Below, one piece after another: positions 34,161 through 43,510 of a DNA stretch of 64,000 nucleotides. Origin of the DNA: Caenimonas soli. GTDB taxonomy: Bacteria > Pseudomonadota > Gammaproteobacteria > Burkholderiales > Burkholderiaceae_C. Numbering within the stretch: position 1 is the first letter of the stretch; each line of letters begins with the position of its first letter. Below the pieces are notes generated by a model that was not told the DNA's origin, made no database searches, and saw only the letters and a program-made list of their open reading frames with translations. The stretch spans positions 248,001 through 312,000 of the forward strand of contig NZ_JABJVV010000003.1 in the NCBI RefSeq assembly GCF_013155545.1. Direction: 5' to 3'. A program made the translations under genes and the position numbers.

Positions 34161-34829
34161 ATGGATTGGCAAGCTGCCCGCGTATCGCTGCTCTTGGCCG
34201 TGCTGACGGCGGTGCTGCTATTGCCGCCAGGCATTGCCTTGGCGCGCTGGCTGGCGCTCACTTCTTGGCGCGGCAAGCCGCTGGCCGAGGCCTTGCTGAT
34301 GCTCCCCTTGCTGTTGCCGCCCACGGTGATCGGTTTCTATTTGCTGATCGCGTTCGGCCAGGGCTCGCCCCTGGGCGCCTGGCTGGCACGGCAGTTCGAC
34401 CTGCGGCTGGTGTTCAGTTTCCAAGGCCTGCTGTTCGCAAGCCTGCTGGTGAACCTGCCCTTCATGGTCCAGCCGATCCAGCGAGCCTTTGCCGCCATCC
34501 CCAACTCCCTGCGCGAAGCGGCCTGGGTTTCCGGCCTGGGCGGCTGGCGCACCTTCCTCAAGATCGAGTTGCCACTGGCCTGGCCCGGCCTGTTGGGCGG
34601 TGTCGCGCTGACAGCCGCCCATACACTGGGCGAATTCGGCGTGGTGCTGATGGTCGGCGGCAGCATCGCCGGCGAAACGCGGACGCTGAGCATTGCCATC
34701 TACGACCGGGTGCAGGCTTTCGATCTGGCCGCGGCGCATGTGATGGCGCTGTCCCTCGTCGCCTGCTCGTTGGCGGCGGTGGCCCTGGTGTTCGCGGCCG
34801 ACCGCCGCCGGCCTTTGCAGGAACGCTAG
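34161..34829 (+). CDS. modB: Molybdate ABC transporter, permease
   Basis: A 222-residue inner-membrane protein with about five or six helices. The coupling loop contacting the ATPase is EAAWVSGLGGWRTFLKIELPLAWPGLLGG. Other segments typical of ModB are LMLPLLLPPTVIGFYLLIAFGQGSPLG and AHTLGEFGVVLMVGGSIAGETRTLSIAIYD. The stop codon TAG shares its G with the GTG start of modC, so translation is coupled. Confidence 0.94.
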   Translation: MDWQAARVSLLLAVLTAVLLLPPGIALARWLALTSWRGKPLAEALLMLPLLLPPTVIGFYLLIAFGQGSPLGAWLARQFDLRLVFSFQGLLFASLLVNLPFMVQPIQRAFAAIPNSLREAAWVSGLGGWRTFLKIELPLAWPGLLGGVALTAAHTLGEFGVVLMVGGSIAGETRTLSIAIYDRVQAFDLAAAHVMALSLVACSLAAVALVFAADRRRPLQER

Positions 34830-35944
34830 TGGGTACCCTGGCCGTCGCGCTGCACAACACCACGCCGATGAGGTTGGACGCGCGCTTTGAATGCGCGCCC
34901 GGCGAACTGGTGGCCCTGGTCGGCCCTTCGGGCAGCGGCAAGACCAGCCTGCTGCGTGCGGTCGCCGGCCTGCTGAAGAGCAAGAGTTTGAACGGGACGA
35001 TTTCCGTTGGCGAGGACCTCTGGTTCGACAGCGAACGTGGCCTGAACCTGGCACCCCAGCAGCGCCAGGTGGGACTGGTGTTCCAGCACTACGCCCTGTT
35101 CCCCCACCTGAGCGCCATCGAAAACGTGCGGATCGCCGCGGCGGGCGGGACCTCCGAGCTGATCCACTCCTTGTTCGAACGACTGGGCTTGGCCGGGCTG
35201 GAGCAACGCCGGCCCGCCGAGCTGTCGGGCGGGCAGCAGCAGCGTGTGGCGTTGGCCCGGGCCTTGGCACGGCAACCCCGGGTGCTGCTGCTGGACGAGC
35301 CCTTCTCCGCCGTCGACGCCCCGGCCCGGCAAGCGCTGTACCGCGAACTGGCGGGGTTGCGCGAGAGCTTGTCCACCCCCATGGTGCTGGTGACCCACGA
35401 CCTGGGGGAAGCGCGCCGGCTGGCCGACCGGGTGGTGATCCTCGATGCCGGCGAAACCCTGCAGACCGGCACGCCGTCCCATGTCTTTGCCAGTCCGCGC
35501 AACGCCCGGGTGGCCGAGCTGGTGGGAATACAAAACCATTTCCGCGGGCGCTTTCACAAGCAGGAGCCCGGTTGGGGCCGCCTGGACTGGGGCCCGGCCG
35601 ATGGGGTGAGCCTGCGCGTGCTCGACAAGAACAGGATCGCCGACGGCGCGGCCGTGACCTGGGTGATCGCCGGCGACCATGTGGAGTTGCTGGCCGACGG
35701 CCCAGCCCAGCAAAACGTGCTGCGCTGCGAAATGTTCGAGCAGCTGGCGCTCGGCGAGACCAGCCTGTGCACGCTGCGGCCGCAAGGCCTGGGGCAGGAA
35801 ATCGTGACGCTGAACCTGTCAACGGCCCAGCTGCGATCGCTCGAAGCCGGACCGGGCCGCTGGTTGCGGCTGCAGATCGCCCCGGAGGCGATCCACATCA
35901 TGCCGCAGAAGGACGCTGCGGCGCGGGAGCTTCAGGCGACGTAG
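34829..35944 (+). CDS. modC: Molybdate ABC transporter, ATPase
   Basis: A 371-residue ATPase with a GTG start overlapping the modB stop by one base (CAGGA lies upstream); there is no better in-frame start in the conserved part. Walker A GPSGSGKTS (about 32), signature LSGGQQQRVALARAL (about 132), Walker B VLLLDEPFSAVD (about 151), and the switch His in VTHDLGEA. A C-terminal molybdate-binding TOBE/MOP-like region covers about 240-360. It powers molybdate uptake, needed for molybdoenzymes such as the hydroxylase at 10.2 kb. Confidence 0.93.
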   Translation: MGTLAVALHNTTPMRLDARFECAPGELVALVGPSGSGKTSLLRAVAGLLKSKSLNGTISVGEDLWFDSERGLNLAPQQRQVGLVFQHYALFPHLSAIENVRIAAAGGTSELIHSLFERLGLAGLEQRRPAELSGGQQQRVALARALARQPRVLLLDEPFSAVDAPARQALYRELAGLRESLSTPMVLVTHDLGEARRLADRVVILDAGETLQTGTPSHVFASPRNARVAELVGIQNHFRGRFHKQEPGWGRLDWGPADGVSLRVLDKNRIADGAAVTWVIAGDHVELLADGPAQQNVLRCEMFEQLALGETSLCTLRPQGLGQEIVTLNLSTAQLRSLEAGPGRWLRLQIAPEAIHIMPQKDAAARELQAT

Positions 35945-36087
35945 ATGGCGATGAAGGCCAGCAGGAACATCAGCACGCCGCCCATGACCGGCAGCACGAG
36001 GGGCATCATCGGAACGATGGCTTCAACCCCGTCCTGAGGCTCGGGGTGGTGTTCGCCGTGGCTGTGGCGAGGTTCGGGGGTAGACAT
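35932..36087 (-). CDS. Small single-helix membrane protein with His-rich N-terminus
   Basis: A 51-residue protein, not recognised. The N-terminal 22 residues are polar and His/Pro/Glu-rich (PRHSHGEHHPEP). One transmembrane helix follows, VMGGVLMFLLAFIAIYVA. AGAGGAAATCACC precedes the ATG. It overlaps the 3' end of modC on the other strand by 13 bases. The His cluster could bind metal. Confidence 0.6.
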   Translation of the reverse strand: MSTPEPRHSHGEHHPEPQDGVEAIVPMMPLVLPVMGGVLMFLLAFIAIYVA

Positions 36088-36128
36088 GGTGATTTCCTCT
36101 GGTACTGGGCCGATTTTAGCAAGGCCGC

Positions 36129-36536
36129 CTACAGCAGGGCGTAAGTGACGCTGGCGCGGCTCACGCTCTTGCCGTCGTCGGCGCCGCGGATATCGATCTC
36201 GCCGAAGGCCAGCGCCTTGCCCGCGCGCAACACCCGGGCCTGGACCAGCGCGTCCTGGTTCGACAGGGGCTTGAGGAAGCTGCTGTTCATCTGGACGGTG
36301 GTGCAGGGCCTGAACTGGCCGAACTGGTTGATGAGCGCCAGCACCATGGCGGTGTCGGCTGCCGCCATCATGGCCTGGCCGCAAAGCATGCCGCCGACGC
36401 GCGACAGCTGGGCGTTCTGCGGCAGGCGCAGGGTGACGCTGTCGGCGTCGAAACCTTCCACCTTCAGGCCCAGCGCCTGGACCCAGGGCGCGAAGTACTC
36501 GGCCAGCGCCGACAGAAGTGTTTCCTTGTCCATCAC
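36129..36536 (-). CDS. PaaI-type hotdog-fold thioesterase
   Basis: A 135-residue hotdog thioesterase. The family core GMLCGQAMMAAADTAMVLALINQFGQF holds the catalytic Asp region, then TTVQMNSSFLKPLS and VLRAGKALAFGEIDI. It hydrolyses acyl-CoA thioesters, substrate unknown. Its start overlaps the ilvA stop by 4 bases, so it is translated from the ilvA transcript. Confidence 0.87.
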   Translation of the reverse strand: MMDKETLLSALAEYFAPWVQALGLKVEGFDADSVTLRLPQNAQLSRVGGMLCGQAMMAAADTAMVLALINQFGQFRPCTTVQMNSSFLKPLSNQDALVQARVLRAGKALAFGEIDIRGADDGKSVSRASVTYALL

Positions 36537-37732
36537 TGCTCCTGGGCCTGGAAGCCGCCGGCATGCAGGGCGGCCAGCACCGCCTGGATATGCTCGCGTC
36601 CGCGGGTCTGGATCACCAGCTCGATCTCCACGTTCTGCGCCGCCAGCACGGTGAACGCACGCTGGTGGTGGACCTCGTCGATGTTGGCGCCCGCTTCGCT
36701 GACGATGGCCGTGATGCGTGCCAGCGAGCCCGGCACGTCGCGCGCGCTCACGCGCACCCGCGCCAGCCGCCCGGCGCGAACCATGCCGCGTTCGATGATG
36801 GCCGCCAGCAGCAGCGGATCGATATTGCCGCCGCCCAGCACCAGGCCGATCTTGCGGCCGCGGAACCGGTCGGGGTGCTTCAGCAGTGCCGCCAGCCCGG
36901 CAGCACCGGCGCCCTCGACCAGGGTCTTTTCGATCTCCAGCAGCATGACGATCGCCTGCTCGATATCGCCCTCGTCCACCAGCAGCATGTCATCCACGTG
37001 CTTTTCGATGATGGCCTGGGTGATCTTGCCGGGTGTGCCGACCGCGATGCCCTCGGCGATAGTGCTGCCGCCCTGGGGCAGCGAGGCATGCTTCACGGCG
37101 TTGAACATGTTGGGAAAGCGCAGCGCCTGGACGCCGACGACCTCGATGCCGGGCTTGAGCGACTTGGCCGCCACCGCGATGCCGGCGATCAGGCCGCCGC
37201 CGCCCACGGCCACCACCAGGGTGTCGAGTTCCGGCACGGCCTGCAGCATCTCGATGCCGATAGTCCCCTGGCCGGCCACGATGGCCTCGTCGTCGTAAGG
37301 GTGGACGAAGGTCAGCTGCTGCTGCTCAGCCAGCTGCAGCACATGGCCGCGCGCCTCGTCCAGGGTATCGCCGTAGAGCACGACTTCGGGCCCGAAGCTG
37401 CGCGTGCGCTCCACCTTCACCCCCGGCGTGAAGCGCGGCATCACGATCACCGCCCGCAGGCCCAGGCGCTGGGCATGGTAGGCCACGCCCTGGGCATGAT
37501 TGCCCGCGCTCATGGCGATCACGCCGCGGCGCTTTTCCTCGTCGCTGAGCTGTGCCAGCATGTTGCAGGCGCCGCGCTCCTTGAACGAGGCGGTGAATTG
37601 CAGGTTCTCGAACTTCAGAAACACCTGCGCACCGGTGATCTGCGAAATCGTGCGAGATTCCACGCAAGGCGTGTCGAGGACCTGCCCCTGCAGGCGTTGC
37701 GCGGCGGCGCGGATGTCGGCAAGTTCGATCAT
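36533..37732 (-). CDS. ilvA: Threonine ammonia-lyase (threonine dehydratase)
   Basis: A 399-residue PLP enzyme starting MIELADIRAAAQRLQGQVLDTPC; a longer open frame upstream lacks family similarity. The PLP lysine is Lys51 in TASFKERGACNML, and the phosphate-binding loop VGGGGLIAG is near 190. A single ACT-like regulatory domain (about 320-399, VPGSLARITAIVSEAGANIDEVHH) follows. It makes 2-oxobutanoate from threonine for isoleucine synthesis or catabolism. At this length it belongs to the short (400-residue) class rather than the 510-residue E. coli IlvA. Confidence 0.92.
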   Translation of the reverse strand: MIELADIRAAAQRLQGQVLDTPCVESRTISQITGAQVFLKFENLQFTASFKERGACNMLAQLSDEEKRRGVIAMSAGNHAQGVAYHAQRLGLRAVIVMPRFTPGVKVERTRSFGPEVVLYGDTLDEARGHVLQLAEQQQLTFVHPYDDEAIVAGQGTIGIEMLQAVPELDTLVVAVGGGGLIAGIAVAAKSLKPGIEVVGVQALRFPNMFNAVKHASLPQGGSTIAEGIAVGTPGKITQAIIEKHVDDMLLVDEGDIEQAIVMLLEIEKTLVEGAGAAGLAALLKHPDRFRGRKIGLVLGGGNIDPLLLAAIIERGMVRAGRLARVRVSARDVPGSLARITAIVSEAGANIDEVHHQRAFTVLAAQNVEIELVIQTRGREHIQAVLAALHAGGFQAQEQ

Positions 37733-37852
37733 GGCGGGAATTGTCGCGGTAAAAGCCCGGCAAAGTGGGGGATTCCCCACAATCAGCGACTTCCATGTAG
37801 CATCAACTCGCGTTATCGTAAGCAAGCGCAATAGGTCCTGGAGGCCTTCCCC

Positions 37853-40153
37853 ATGGTCAAGCGTTCGGCTGAACTGCAGGTACTTCCCTCACCGGGTCTG
37901 AAAGAGGCGCCGGTGCTGGACTTGATGTGCTCGCATTTCGTGCTGACGCTGGCGGCCAAGCAGGGCGGCAAGTTCAATGTGCGGCGCGACCTCAATGGCC
38001 TGCTGTCACTGGCCGGCCGCCACCTGGTGTGGCCGGCTCCGGCTCTGGCGCGGCTGCGCGAATTCCTCGCCCGCCGCTGCAAGGACAACGAGTTCTGGCG
38101 CGGCCACGAGGCGCTGTCCACGCAGGAGTTCCTCGATCGCCACGGTGTCTGGCGCGGCCCGTACGAAGAGGGCACCCTGTTCTTCTACCTCGATGAATAC
38201 GCCAAGGACCAGCCCAAGGACCTGTTGTCGGTGCTGGCCGTCACCGGCGACTGGCTGACCCATGCGCTGAAGAAGCATTCGACGCTGGTGGAAAAGAACA
38301 TCGACGCGCTCTCGGGCCTGTTGCAGCTGAACAAGGCGGAGCGCGCGCTGCTGCTTTACGGCACGCTGGCGCGTTACCAGCGCGACCTGCGCAGCATCCT
38401 GGTGGAGTTCAAGGTCAACAACGCGCCTGAAGCCTACGCCGCCATCGCCGAAATCGCCGGTGTGAACGCCGTGGAGGTCGGCGAGGCCTTGCGCGCCGGC
38501 TCGCGCCTGGAGCGCATCGGCCTGGTCGAGAACCTGATTTCCGAGCACAACATCACCGACCTGGCCGACCTGATGAAGGTCAGCGAAAAGCTGCCGCCGG
38601 TGCTGATGCGCGAATACCGCGACCAGAACGAGCTGATGGCCGTCTTCACGCGGCCTTCCGCCAAGAGCGCGCTGGCGCTGCATGACTTCAGTTTCGTCGA
38701 AGACGATGCGCAGGTCCTGTGCTCGCTGCTGCGCAATGCGGTGACGCGCAAGGAGGCGGGCGTCAATGTCTTGCTGTATGGGCCGCCCGGCACCGGCAAG
38801 ACCGAGCTGGCCAAGGTGGTGGCGCAGGCCGCCGGCCTGGAACTGTTCGAGGTGGAGTACGCCGACCGCGACGGCAATTCGCTGAGCGGCCGCGACCGCT
38901 ATCGCTCCTTGCAGATCGCGCAGGTGTTCCTCAAGGGCAGCGCGCAAGCCGCCCTGCTGTTCGACGAGGTGGAGGACGTGTTTCCGCCGATCTCCAGCGA
39001 GGCCGCGCAGCTGATGGCGCGAGCCGAGCAGGTGGTGGCGCCGCCCAACAGCAGCGTCAGCGGCAAGGCCTGGGTCAACCAGATCCTGGAATCCAACGCC
39101 GTGCCCACCATCTGGGTCACCAACCGCATCGAGCAGATCGACCCGGCCTTCCGCCGCCGCTTCGCCTACCACCTGGAACTGAAGTCGCCGCCGCCGGGCG
39201 CTCGCGAAGGGCTGGTGCGCAAGACGCTGGAAGGCGTCACCGTGTCGGAAGCCTTCGTCGGCAAGCTGACCGAGCGCAAGGGGCTAACCCCGGCCCAGAT
39301 CCGCACCGCGGTGCGCTTCGCCGGGCTGGCCAGTGCGGACGGCAGCTCGATGGAAAGCCTGATCGAGCGCCAGCTGCGCAACTCGGACCAGGCGCTGGGC
39401 AACCGCGCCCACGACTCCGGCGAGCGCCGCAGCGTCACCACCTACGACCTGGACATGCTGAACGTGGAGACCCGCTTCGAAGTGCCGCGCATCGTGCAGG
39501 CGCTCAAGGCGCGCGGCCACGGCACCCTGTGTTTCTACGGCGCGCCCGGCACCGGCAAGACCGCGCTGGCGGAGCACATCGCCAAGAGCCTGGACAAGCC
39601 CCTGCTGATCAAGCAGGCCAGCGACCTGATGAGCAAGTATGTCGGCGAGACCGAGCAGAACATGGCCGGCATGTTCCGCGAAGCCGAGAACGAAAAGGCC
39701 GTGCTGCTGCTCGACGAGGCCGACAGTTTCCTGCAGGACCGGCGCGGCGCGCAGCGCACCTACGAGGTGACCGAGGTCAACGAGATGCTGCAGGGCATGG
39801 AGCGCTTCAACGGCATCTTTGTGTGCACCACCAACCTGATGGATCGCATCGACCAGGCGGCCTTGCGGCGCTTCACTTTCAAGATCCGCTTCAAGCCGCT
39901 GACGGCGGTACAGCGCGAAAAGATGTTCGTGACCGAAGCGCTGGGCGGTGATGCGGCCTTGCTGACGGACCAGACCCGGGCCCGCCTGTTGCGGCTGGAG
40001 CAGCTATGCCCCGGCGACTTCGCGGCCGTGAAGCGCCAAGTCGATATCCTGGACGCGCAGTTCGGCGTGGAAGAGTTCCTGGATCAGCTCGAGGCCGAGC
40101 ACCGCATCAAGCCCGAGGTGCGCGAGGCGCGCAACATCGGGTTCTTGCAGTAG
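37853..40153 (+). CDS. Tandem AAA-family ATPase
   Basis: A 766-residue cytosolic protein with an N-terminal helical region of about 280 residues without known motifs, then two AAA modules. Module 1: Walker A LLYGPPGTGKTEL (about 305), Walker B ALLFDEVEDVF, arginine-finger segment AFRRRFAYHLEL. Module 2: Walker A CFYGAPGTGKTAL (about 560), Walker B AVLLLDEADSFL, ALRRFTFKIRFKPL. It resembles AAA proteins found in many proteobacteria whose role is not known; a chaperone or remodelling function is likely. It is not in an operon, and the divergent ilvA starts 120 bases away. Confidence 0.85.
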   Translation: MVKRSAELQVLPSPGLKEAPVLDLMCSHFVLTLAAKQGGKFNVRRDLNGLLSLAGRHLVWPAPALARLREFLARRCKDNEFWRGHEALSTQEFLDRHGVWRGPYEEGTLFFYLDEYAKDQPKDLLSVLAVTGDWLTHALKKHSTLVEKNIDALSGLLQLNKAERALLLYGTLARYQRDLRSILVEFKVNNAPEAYAAIAEIAGVNAVEVGEALRAGSRLERIGLVENLISEHNITDLADLMKVSEKLPPVLMREYRDQNELMAVFTRPSAKSALALHDFSFVEDDAQVLCSLLRNAVTRKEAGVNVLLYGPPGTGKTELAKVVAQAAGLELFEVEYADRDGNSLSGRDRYRSLQIAQVFLKGSAQAALLFDEVEDVFPPISSEAAQLMARAEQVVAPPNSSVSGKAWVNQILESNAVPTIWVTNRIEQIDPAFRRRFAYHLELKSPPPGAREGLVRKTLEGVTVSEAFVGKLTERKGLTPAQIRTAVRFAGLASADGSSMESLIERQLRNSDQALGNRAHDSGERRSVTTYDLDMLNVETRFEVPRIVQALKARGHGTLCFYGAPGTGKTALAEHIAKSLDKPLLIKQASDLMSKYVGETEQNMAGMFREAENEKAVLLLDEADSFLQDRRGAQRTYEVTEVNEMLQGMERFNGIFVCTTNLMDRIDQAALRRFTFKIRFKPLTAVQREKMFVTEALGGDAALLTDQTRARLLRLEQLCPGDFAAVKRQVDILDAQFGVEEFLDQLEAEHRIKPEVREARNIGFLQ

Positions 40154-40162
40154 CGGGGTTCT

Positions 40163-40235
40163 GTCATTGCGGGCTCGACCCGCAATCCATGGCGGCGCGC
40201 CAAATACCTGGATGCCGGATCGAGTCCGGCATGAC
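40163..40235. repeat. REP-like intergenic inverted repeat
   Basis: Two 27-base arms, beginning GTCATTGCGGG at 40163-40189 and ending CCGGCATGAC at 40209-40235, form a long imperfect hairpin around a 19-base centre. Each arm also contains a smaller internal palindrome (GCGGGCTCGACCCGC and GCCGGATCGAGTCCGGC). This fits a bacterial REP/BIME element between the convergent AAA and recQ genes. It may also stop transcription. Confidence 0.75.
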
Positions 40236-40239
40236 AAAC

Positions 40240-42105
40240 CTAAGACACGCCGTCCACGACCCGCAGCACTTCTTCCCCATAGGCTTCGAGTTTCTTCGCG
40301 CCCAGCCCGCTGATGCCCTGCAGGTCGTCCAGCGATTGCGGCGCCAGCGCGGCGATGGCCGCCAGCGTTGCATCGTGAAAGATCACATAAGCCGGCAGGT
40401 TGTGGGAACGTGCCACTTCGGCGCGCCAGGCCTTGAGCGCGGCAAAGCGCGCCTGGCCCGCATCGGTCAAGCCGGCCGCCACCGCGGGGGCTGTTTTCGC
40501 GGTGGAGCCCTTGCGTCGGCGTGAGTCCGCCGGCAGCGACACCGACTCGCGCAGCTGCACCGGCGTTTCGCCCTTGAGCACGCCGCGCGAGCCGTCGGTG
40601 AGCTTCAAGGTGTTGAAGGCCTGGCCATCCACGGCCAGCGCACCGGTGGCGATCAGCTGGCGCAGCACGCCGCGCAGCTGCGCCTCGCTGAACTCCGCGC
40701 CGATGCCGAAGGTGCTGAGCTTGTCATGGGCAAACTGCGCCACCTTCTCGGTTTTCTTGCCGCGCAGGATGTCCATCACATGGCCGGCGCCGAAGCTGAT
40801 GCCGCTTTGCTGCTGCACCCGATAGATGGTGGACAGCAGCTTGCGCGCGGCATCGGTGCCGTCCCAGATTTCGGGCGGGTTCAGGCAGTTGTCGCAGTTG
40901 CCGCAAGCTGTGGAGGCTTCACCAAAGTAGCCGAGCAGGCGCACCCGCCGGCAGTCGGTTGCTTCCGCCAGCGCCAGCAGCGCATCGAGCTTGCCCCGCA
41001 TCACCTGCTTGAAGTCCTCGCCGGCCGGGCTCTCGTCGATCATGCGGCGCTGGTTCACCACGTCCTGCAGGCCGTAGGCCATCCAGGCGGCAGCGGGCAG
41101 CCCGTCGCGGCCGGCACGGCCAGTCTCCTGGTAATAGCCTTCGATGTTCTTGGGCATGTCCAGGTGCGCCACGAAACGCACGTCGGGCTTGTCGATCCCC
41201 ATGCCAAAGGCAATGGTCGCCACCATCACGATCGCCTCTTCGCGGAGGAAGCGGTCTTGGTTGGCCTGCCGCACCTCGGAGTCCAGGCCGGCGTGATAGG
41301 GCAGGGCCCGGATGCCTTGCTGGCTCAGTGTCTGGGCGATCTCCTCGACCCGCTTGCGCGACTGGCAATAGACGATGCCGGCATCGCCCTCGTGCTCACG
41401 CTCTATGAAGCGCAGCAGCTGGGTGGTGGCATCCTTTTTCTCGACGATGGTGTAGCCAATGTTCGGGCGGTCGAAGCTGCTGATGAACTGGCGCGCCTGC
41501 TCCAGCTGCAGCCGCTCGACGATGTCCTCGCGGGTAATGGCATCGGCCGTGGCCGTCAGCGCGACGCGCGGCACCGAGGCATAGCGCTCGTGCAGCACCG
41601 TCAACGCCCGGTATTCGGGCCTGAAGTCATGGCCCCATTGGCTGACGCAATGGGCTTCGTCGATGGCGAACAAGCTGAGCTTGCCGCGCTCGTACAGCGA
41701 ATCGAGCTGGGCCAGGAAGCGCGGCGTGGTCACCCGCTCGGGGGCGGCGTAAATCAGGGTGACGTCGCCGCGCAGCATGCGCTTTTCCACGGCGTTGGCC
41801 TGCTCGCCCGACAGGGTCGAGTTGAGGAACTCGGCCTCGACGCCGGCCTCATGCAGGGCGCCGACCTGGTCGTGCATCAAGGCGATCAGGGGCGACACCA
41901 CGATGGCCACGCCATGGCCGGCGCGCTGGCGCGCAATCGCCGGGATCTGGTAGCACAGCGACTTGCCGCCGCCGGTGGGCATCAGCACCAGGGCATCGCC
42001 GCCGGCAATGACGTGATCGACGATGGCCGCCTGGGGCCCGCGAAACTGTTCGTAGCCGAATATTTCGTGGAGGATGGAGCGGGGCGGGGAGGGCGGTGGC
42101 AGCAA
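40240..42105 (-). CDS. recQ: ATP-dependent DNA helicase RecQ
   Basis: A 621-residue RecQ. Walker [13 protein letters not shown] (about 42-52), helicase motif [20 protein letters not shown], motif VI region [15 protein letters not shown]. The zinc-binding cysteines lie in [12 protein letters not shown] and CGNCDNC (RQC domain). The C-terminal HRDC domain ends in [24 protein letters not shown]. It unwinds DNA 3'-5' in recombination and repair. The normal length and all domains suggest it is functional. Confidence 0.96.
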   Translation of the reverse strand: MLPPPSPPRSILHEIFGYEQFRGPQAAIVDHVIAGGDALVLMPTGGGKSLCYQIPAIARQRAGHGVAIVVSPLIALMHDQVGALHEAGVEAEFLNSTLSGEQANAVEKRMLRGDVTLIYAAPERVTTPRFLAQLDSLYERGKLSLFAIDEAHCVSQWGHDFRPEYRALTVLHERYASVPRVALTATADAITREDIVERLQLEQARQFISSFDRPNIGYTIVEKKDATTQLLRFIEREHEGDAGIVYCQSRKRVEEIAQTLSQQGIRALPYHAGLDSEVRQANQDRFLREEAIVMVATIAFGMGIDKPDVRFVAHLDMPKNIEGYYQETGRAGRDGLPAAAWMAYGLQDVVNQRRMIDESPAGEDFKQVMRGKLDALLALAEATDCRRVRLLGYFGEASTACGNCDNCLNPPEIWDGTDAARKLLSTIYRVQQQSGISFGAGHVMDILRGKKTEKVAQFAHDKLSTFGIGAEFSEAQLRGVLRQLIATGALAVDGQAFNTLKLTDGSRGVLKGETPVQLRESVSLPADSRRRKGSTAKTAPAVAAGLTDAGQARFAALKAWRAEVARSHNLPAYVIFHDATLAAIAALAPQSLDDLQGISGLGAKKLEAYGEEVLRVVDGVS

Positions 42106-42157
42106 GATGGCCCGTATTGTCCAGGGAAAAGGCCGCGTTATCTACAATAAGGCCATC

Positions 42158-43204
42158 ATGAAACCGATCATCTACACCCGCGGCCAGGCCCTGCCGGCCA
42201 TCCTCGAGCAACGCATCGCGATTCTCGACGGCGCCATGGGCACGATGATCCAGCGTTTCAAGCTGACCGAGGCCAATTACCGCGGCGAGCGCTTCAAGGA
42301 CCACCCCAAGGACCTGAAGAACAACGGCGAGCTGCTCAGCCTGACGCGGCCCGACGTGATCCGCGACATCCACGAGGGCTACCTCGCGGCCGGCACCGAC
42401 ATCATCGAGACCAATACCTTCGGCGCGACGCGCATCGCCCAGGACGACTACGAGCTGGGCCACCTGGCGCGCGAGATGAACCTGGAGTCGGCGAAGCTGG
42501 CGCGCGCCGCCTGCGACAAATTCTCGACGCCCGACAAGCCGCGCTTCGTTGCCGGCGCCCTCGGCCCCACGCCCAAGACGGCCAGCATCAGCCCGGACGT
42601 GAACGATCCGGCCGCCCGCAACGTCGATTTCGAGCAGCTGCGCTCGGCCTACTACGAGCAGGTCGAGGCGCTGGTGGAAGGCGGCTCCGATCTGCTGCTG
42701 GTCGAGACCATCTTCGACACGCTCAACGCCAAGGCCGCGCTGTTCGCCGTCGACGAGTATTTCGAGAAGTCAGGCGAGCGCCTGCCGCTCATCATCAGCG
42801 GCACCGTGACCGACGCGTCCGGGCGCATCCTCAGCGGCCAGACCGTCACGGCCTTCTGGTACAGCGTGCGCCATGCGCAGCCGCTGGCGATCGGCCTGAA
42901 CTGCGCCCTGGGCGCGGCGCTGATGCGCCCGTACATCCAGGAGCTGGCCAAGGTGGCGCCGGATACCTTCATCAGCTGCTACCCGAACGCCGGGCTGCCC
43001 AATCCGATGAGCGACACCGGCTTCGATGAAACGCCCGACGTCACTGCGCGGCTGCTGCGCGAGTTTGCCGCCGAAGGCCTGGTGAACATCGTCGGCGGCT
43101 GCTGCGGCACGACGCCGGAGCACATCGCCGCGATCCGCCAGGCGGTCGAGCCGCTGCCCATCCGGTCGTTGCAGAAATCGTTCTTCTATAAAGAAGCGGC
43201 CTGA
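42158..43204 (+). CDS. metH: Methionine synthase, homocysteine-binding part (split MetH, first gene)
   Basis: A 348-residue protein equal to the N-terminal homocysteine S-methyltransferase domain of cobalamin-dependent MetH. It has [13 protein letters not shown] at the start, the zinc cysteine in GLNCALG (about 248), and the pair in [11 protein letters not shown] (about 313-314). It ends where the pterin domain should begin. The remaining domains are encoded separately at 46709-49429. The two proteins must associate to methylate homocysteine. A weak promoter-like pair (TTGTCC, TATCTA) lies within 45 bases upstream; no riboswitch is seen here. Confidence 0.92.
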   Translation: MKPIIYTRGQALPAILEQRIAILDGAMGTMIQRFKLTEANYRGERFKDHPKDLKNNGELLSLTRPDVIRDIHEGYLAAGTDIIETNTFGATRIAQDDYELGHLAREMNLESAKLARAACDKFSTPDKPRFVAGALGPTPKTASISPDVNDPAARNVDFEQLRSAYYEQVEALVEGGSDLLLVETIFDTLNAKAALFAVDEYFEKSGERLPLIISGTVTDASGRILSGQTVTAFWYSVRHAQPLAIGLNCALGAALMRPYIQELAKVAPDTFISCYPNAGLPNPMSDTGFDETPDVTARLLREFAAEGLVNIVGGCCGTTPEHIAAIRQAVEPLPIRSLQKSFFYKEAA

Positions 43205-43464
43205 GAAGGCTGACCCGGGAACACGCCTTCGACGAACGGTGAGATATTCGCCAGCATCCGCGCCACGTATTCCTCCTTTTCCCCGACCGGTGCGACGCGA
43301 AGCTACTGATCCCAACGGGTCACCTATTGAGTCGGGCCGCCAGCGGGCGGTAACCCGCTGGCGCCTTGTCATCCGCATGCGCGGGTAGCGCATCCGTCGT
43401 GCATCAAGTTTGATCGTCCCGGTGGCGAAAGTCTTTCCGTTTTTTCGGCCTTTGATGCTTCAGG
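43205..43464. other. Intergenic stretch between the first metH gene and the Lrp gene
   Basis: Together with the Lrp site this is a 306-base gap. It holds a perfect ten-base-pair hairpin (43338-43363, arms CGCCAGCGGG and CCCGCTGGCG, loop CGGTAA) without a T-run. On the minus strand a 26-codon GTG-started frame (43266 to 43186) has AGGAGGA four bases ahead; it overlaps the end of the metH gene in antisense. I see no similarity for that peptide and do not call it a gene. Confidence 0.5.
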
Positions 43465-43479
43465 CAGGAAAATTTCCTG
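43465..43479. promoter_or_regulatory. Lrp-type 15-base binding site
   Basis: CAGGAAA-A-TTTCCTG is a perfect palindrome around one central base and matches the E. coli Lrp consensus in 12 of 15 positions. It lies 31 bases before the start codon of an Lrp/AsnC gene, so autoregulation is likely. Confidence 0.6.
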
Positions 43480-43510
43480 AATGGAGTGACCAAGCAGATA
43501 ATCCATCTGC

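Noticed and set aside
37765..37780. GTGGGG-GATT-CCCCAC inverted repeat between ilvA and the AAA ATPase gene
   Set aside because: Symmetric, but GC-only arms are frequent in this genome and no regulator is encoded nearby; left out as a site.
42106..42157. Possible riboswitch before the first metH gene
   Set aside because: Only 52 bases are available, with none of the SAH or cobalamin core motifs; at most a weak promoter (TTGTCC and TATCTA, 16 bases apart).
43205..43510. Cobalamin riboswitch after the first metH gene
   Set aside because: Neither strand shows the conserved cobalamin box; the hairpin at 43338-43363 is a simple stem-loop.
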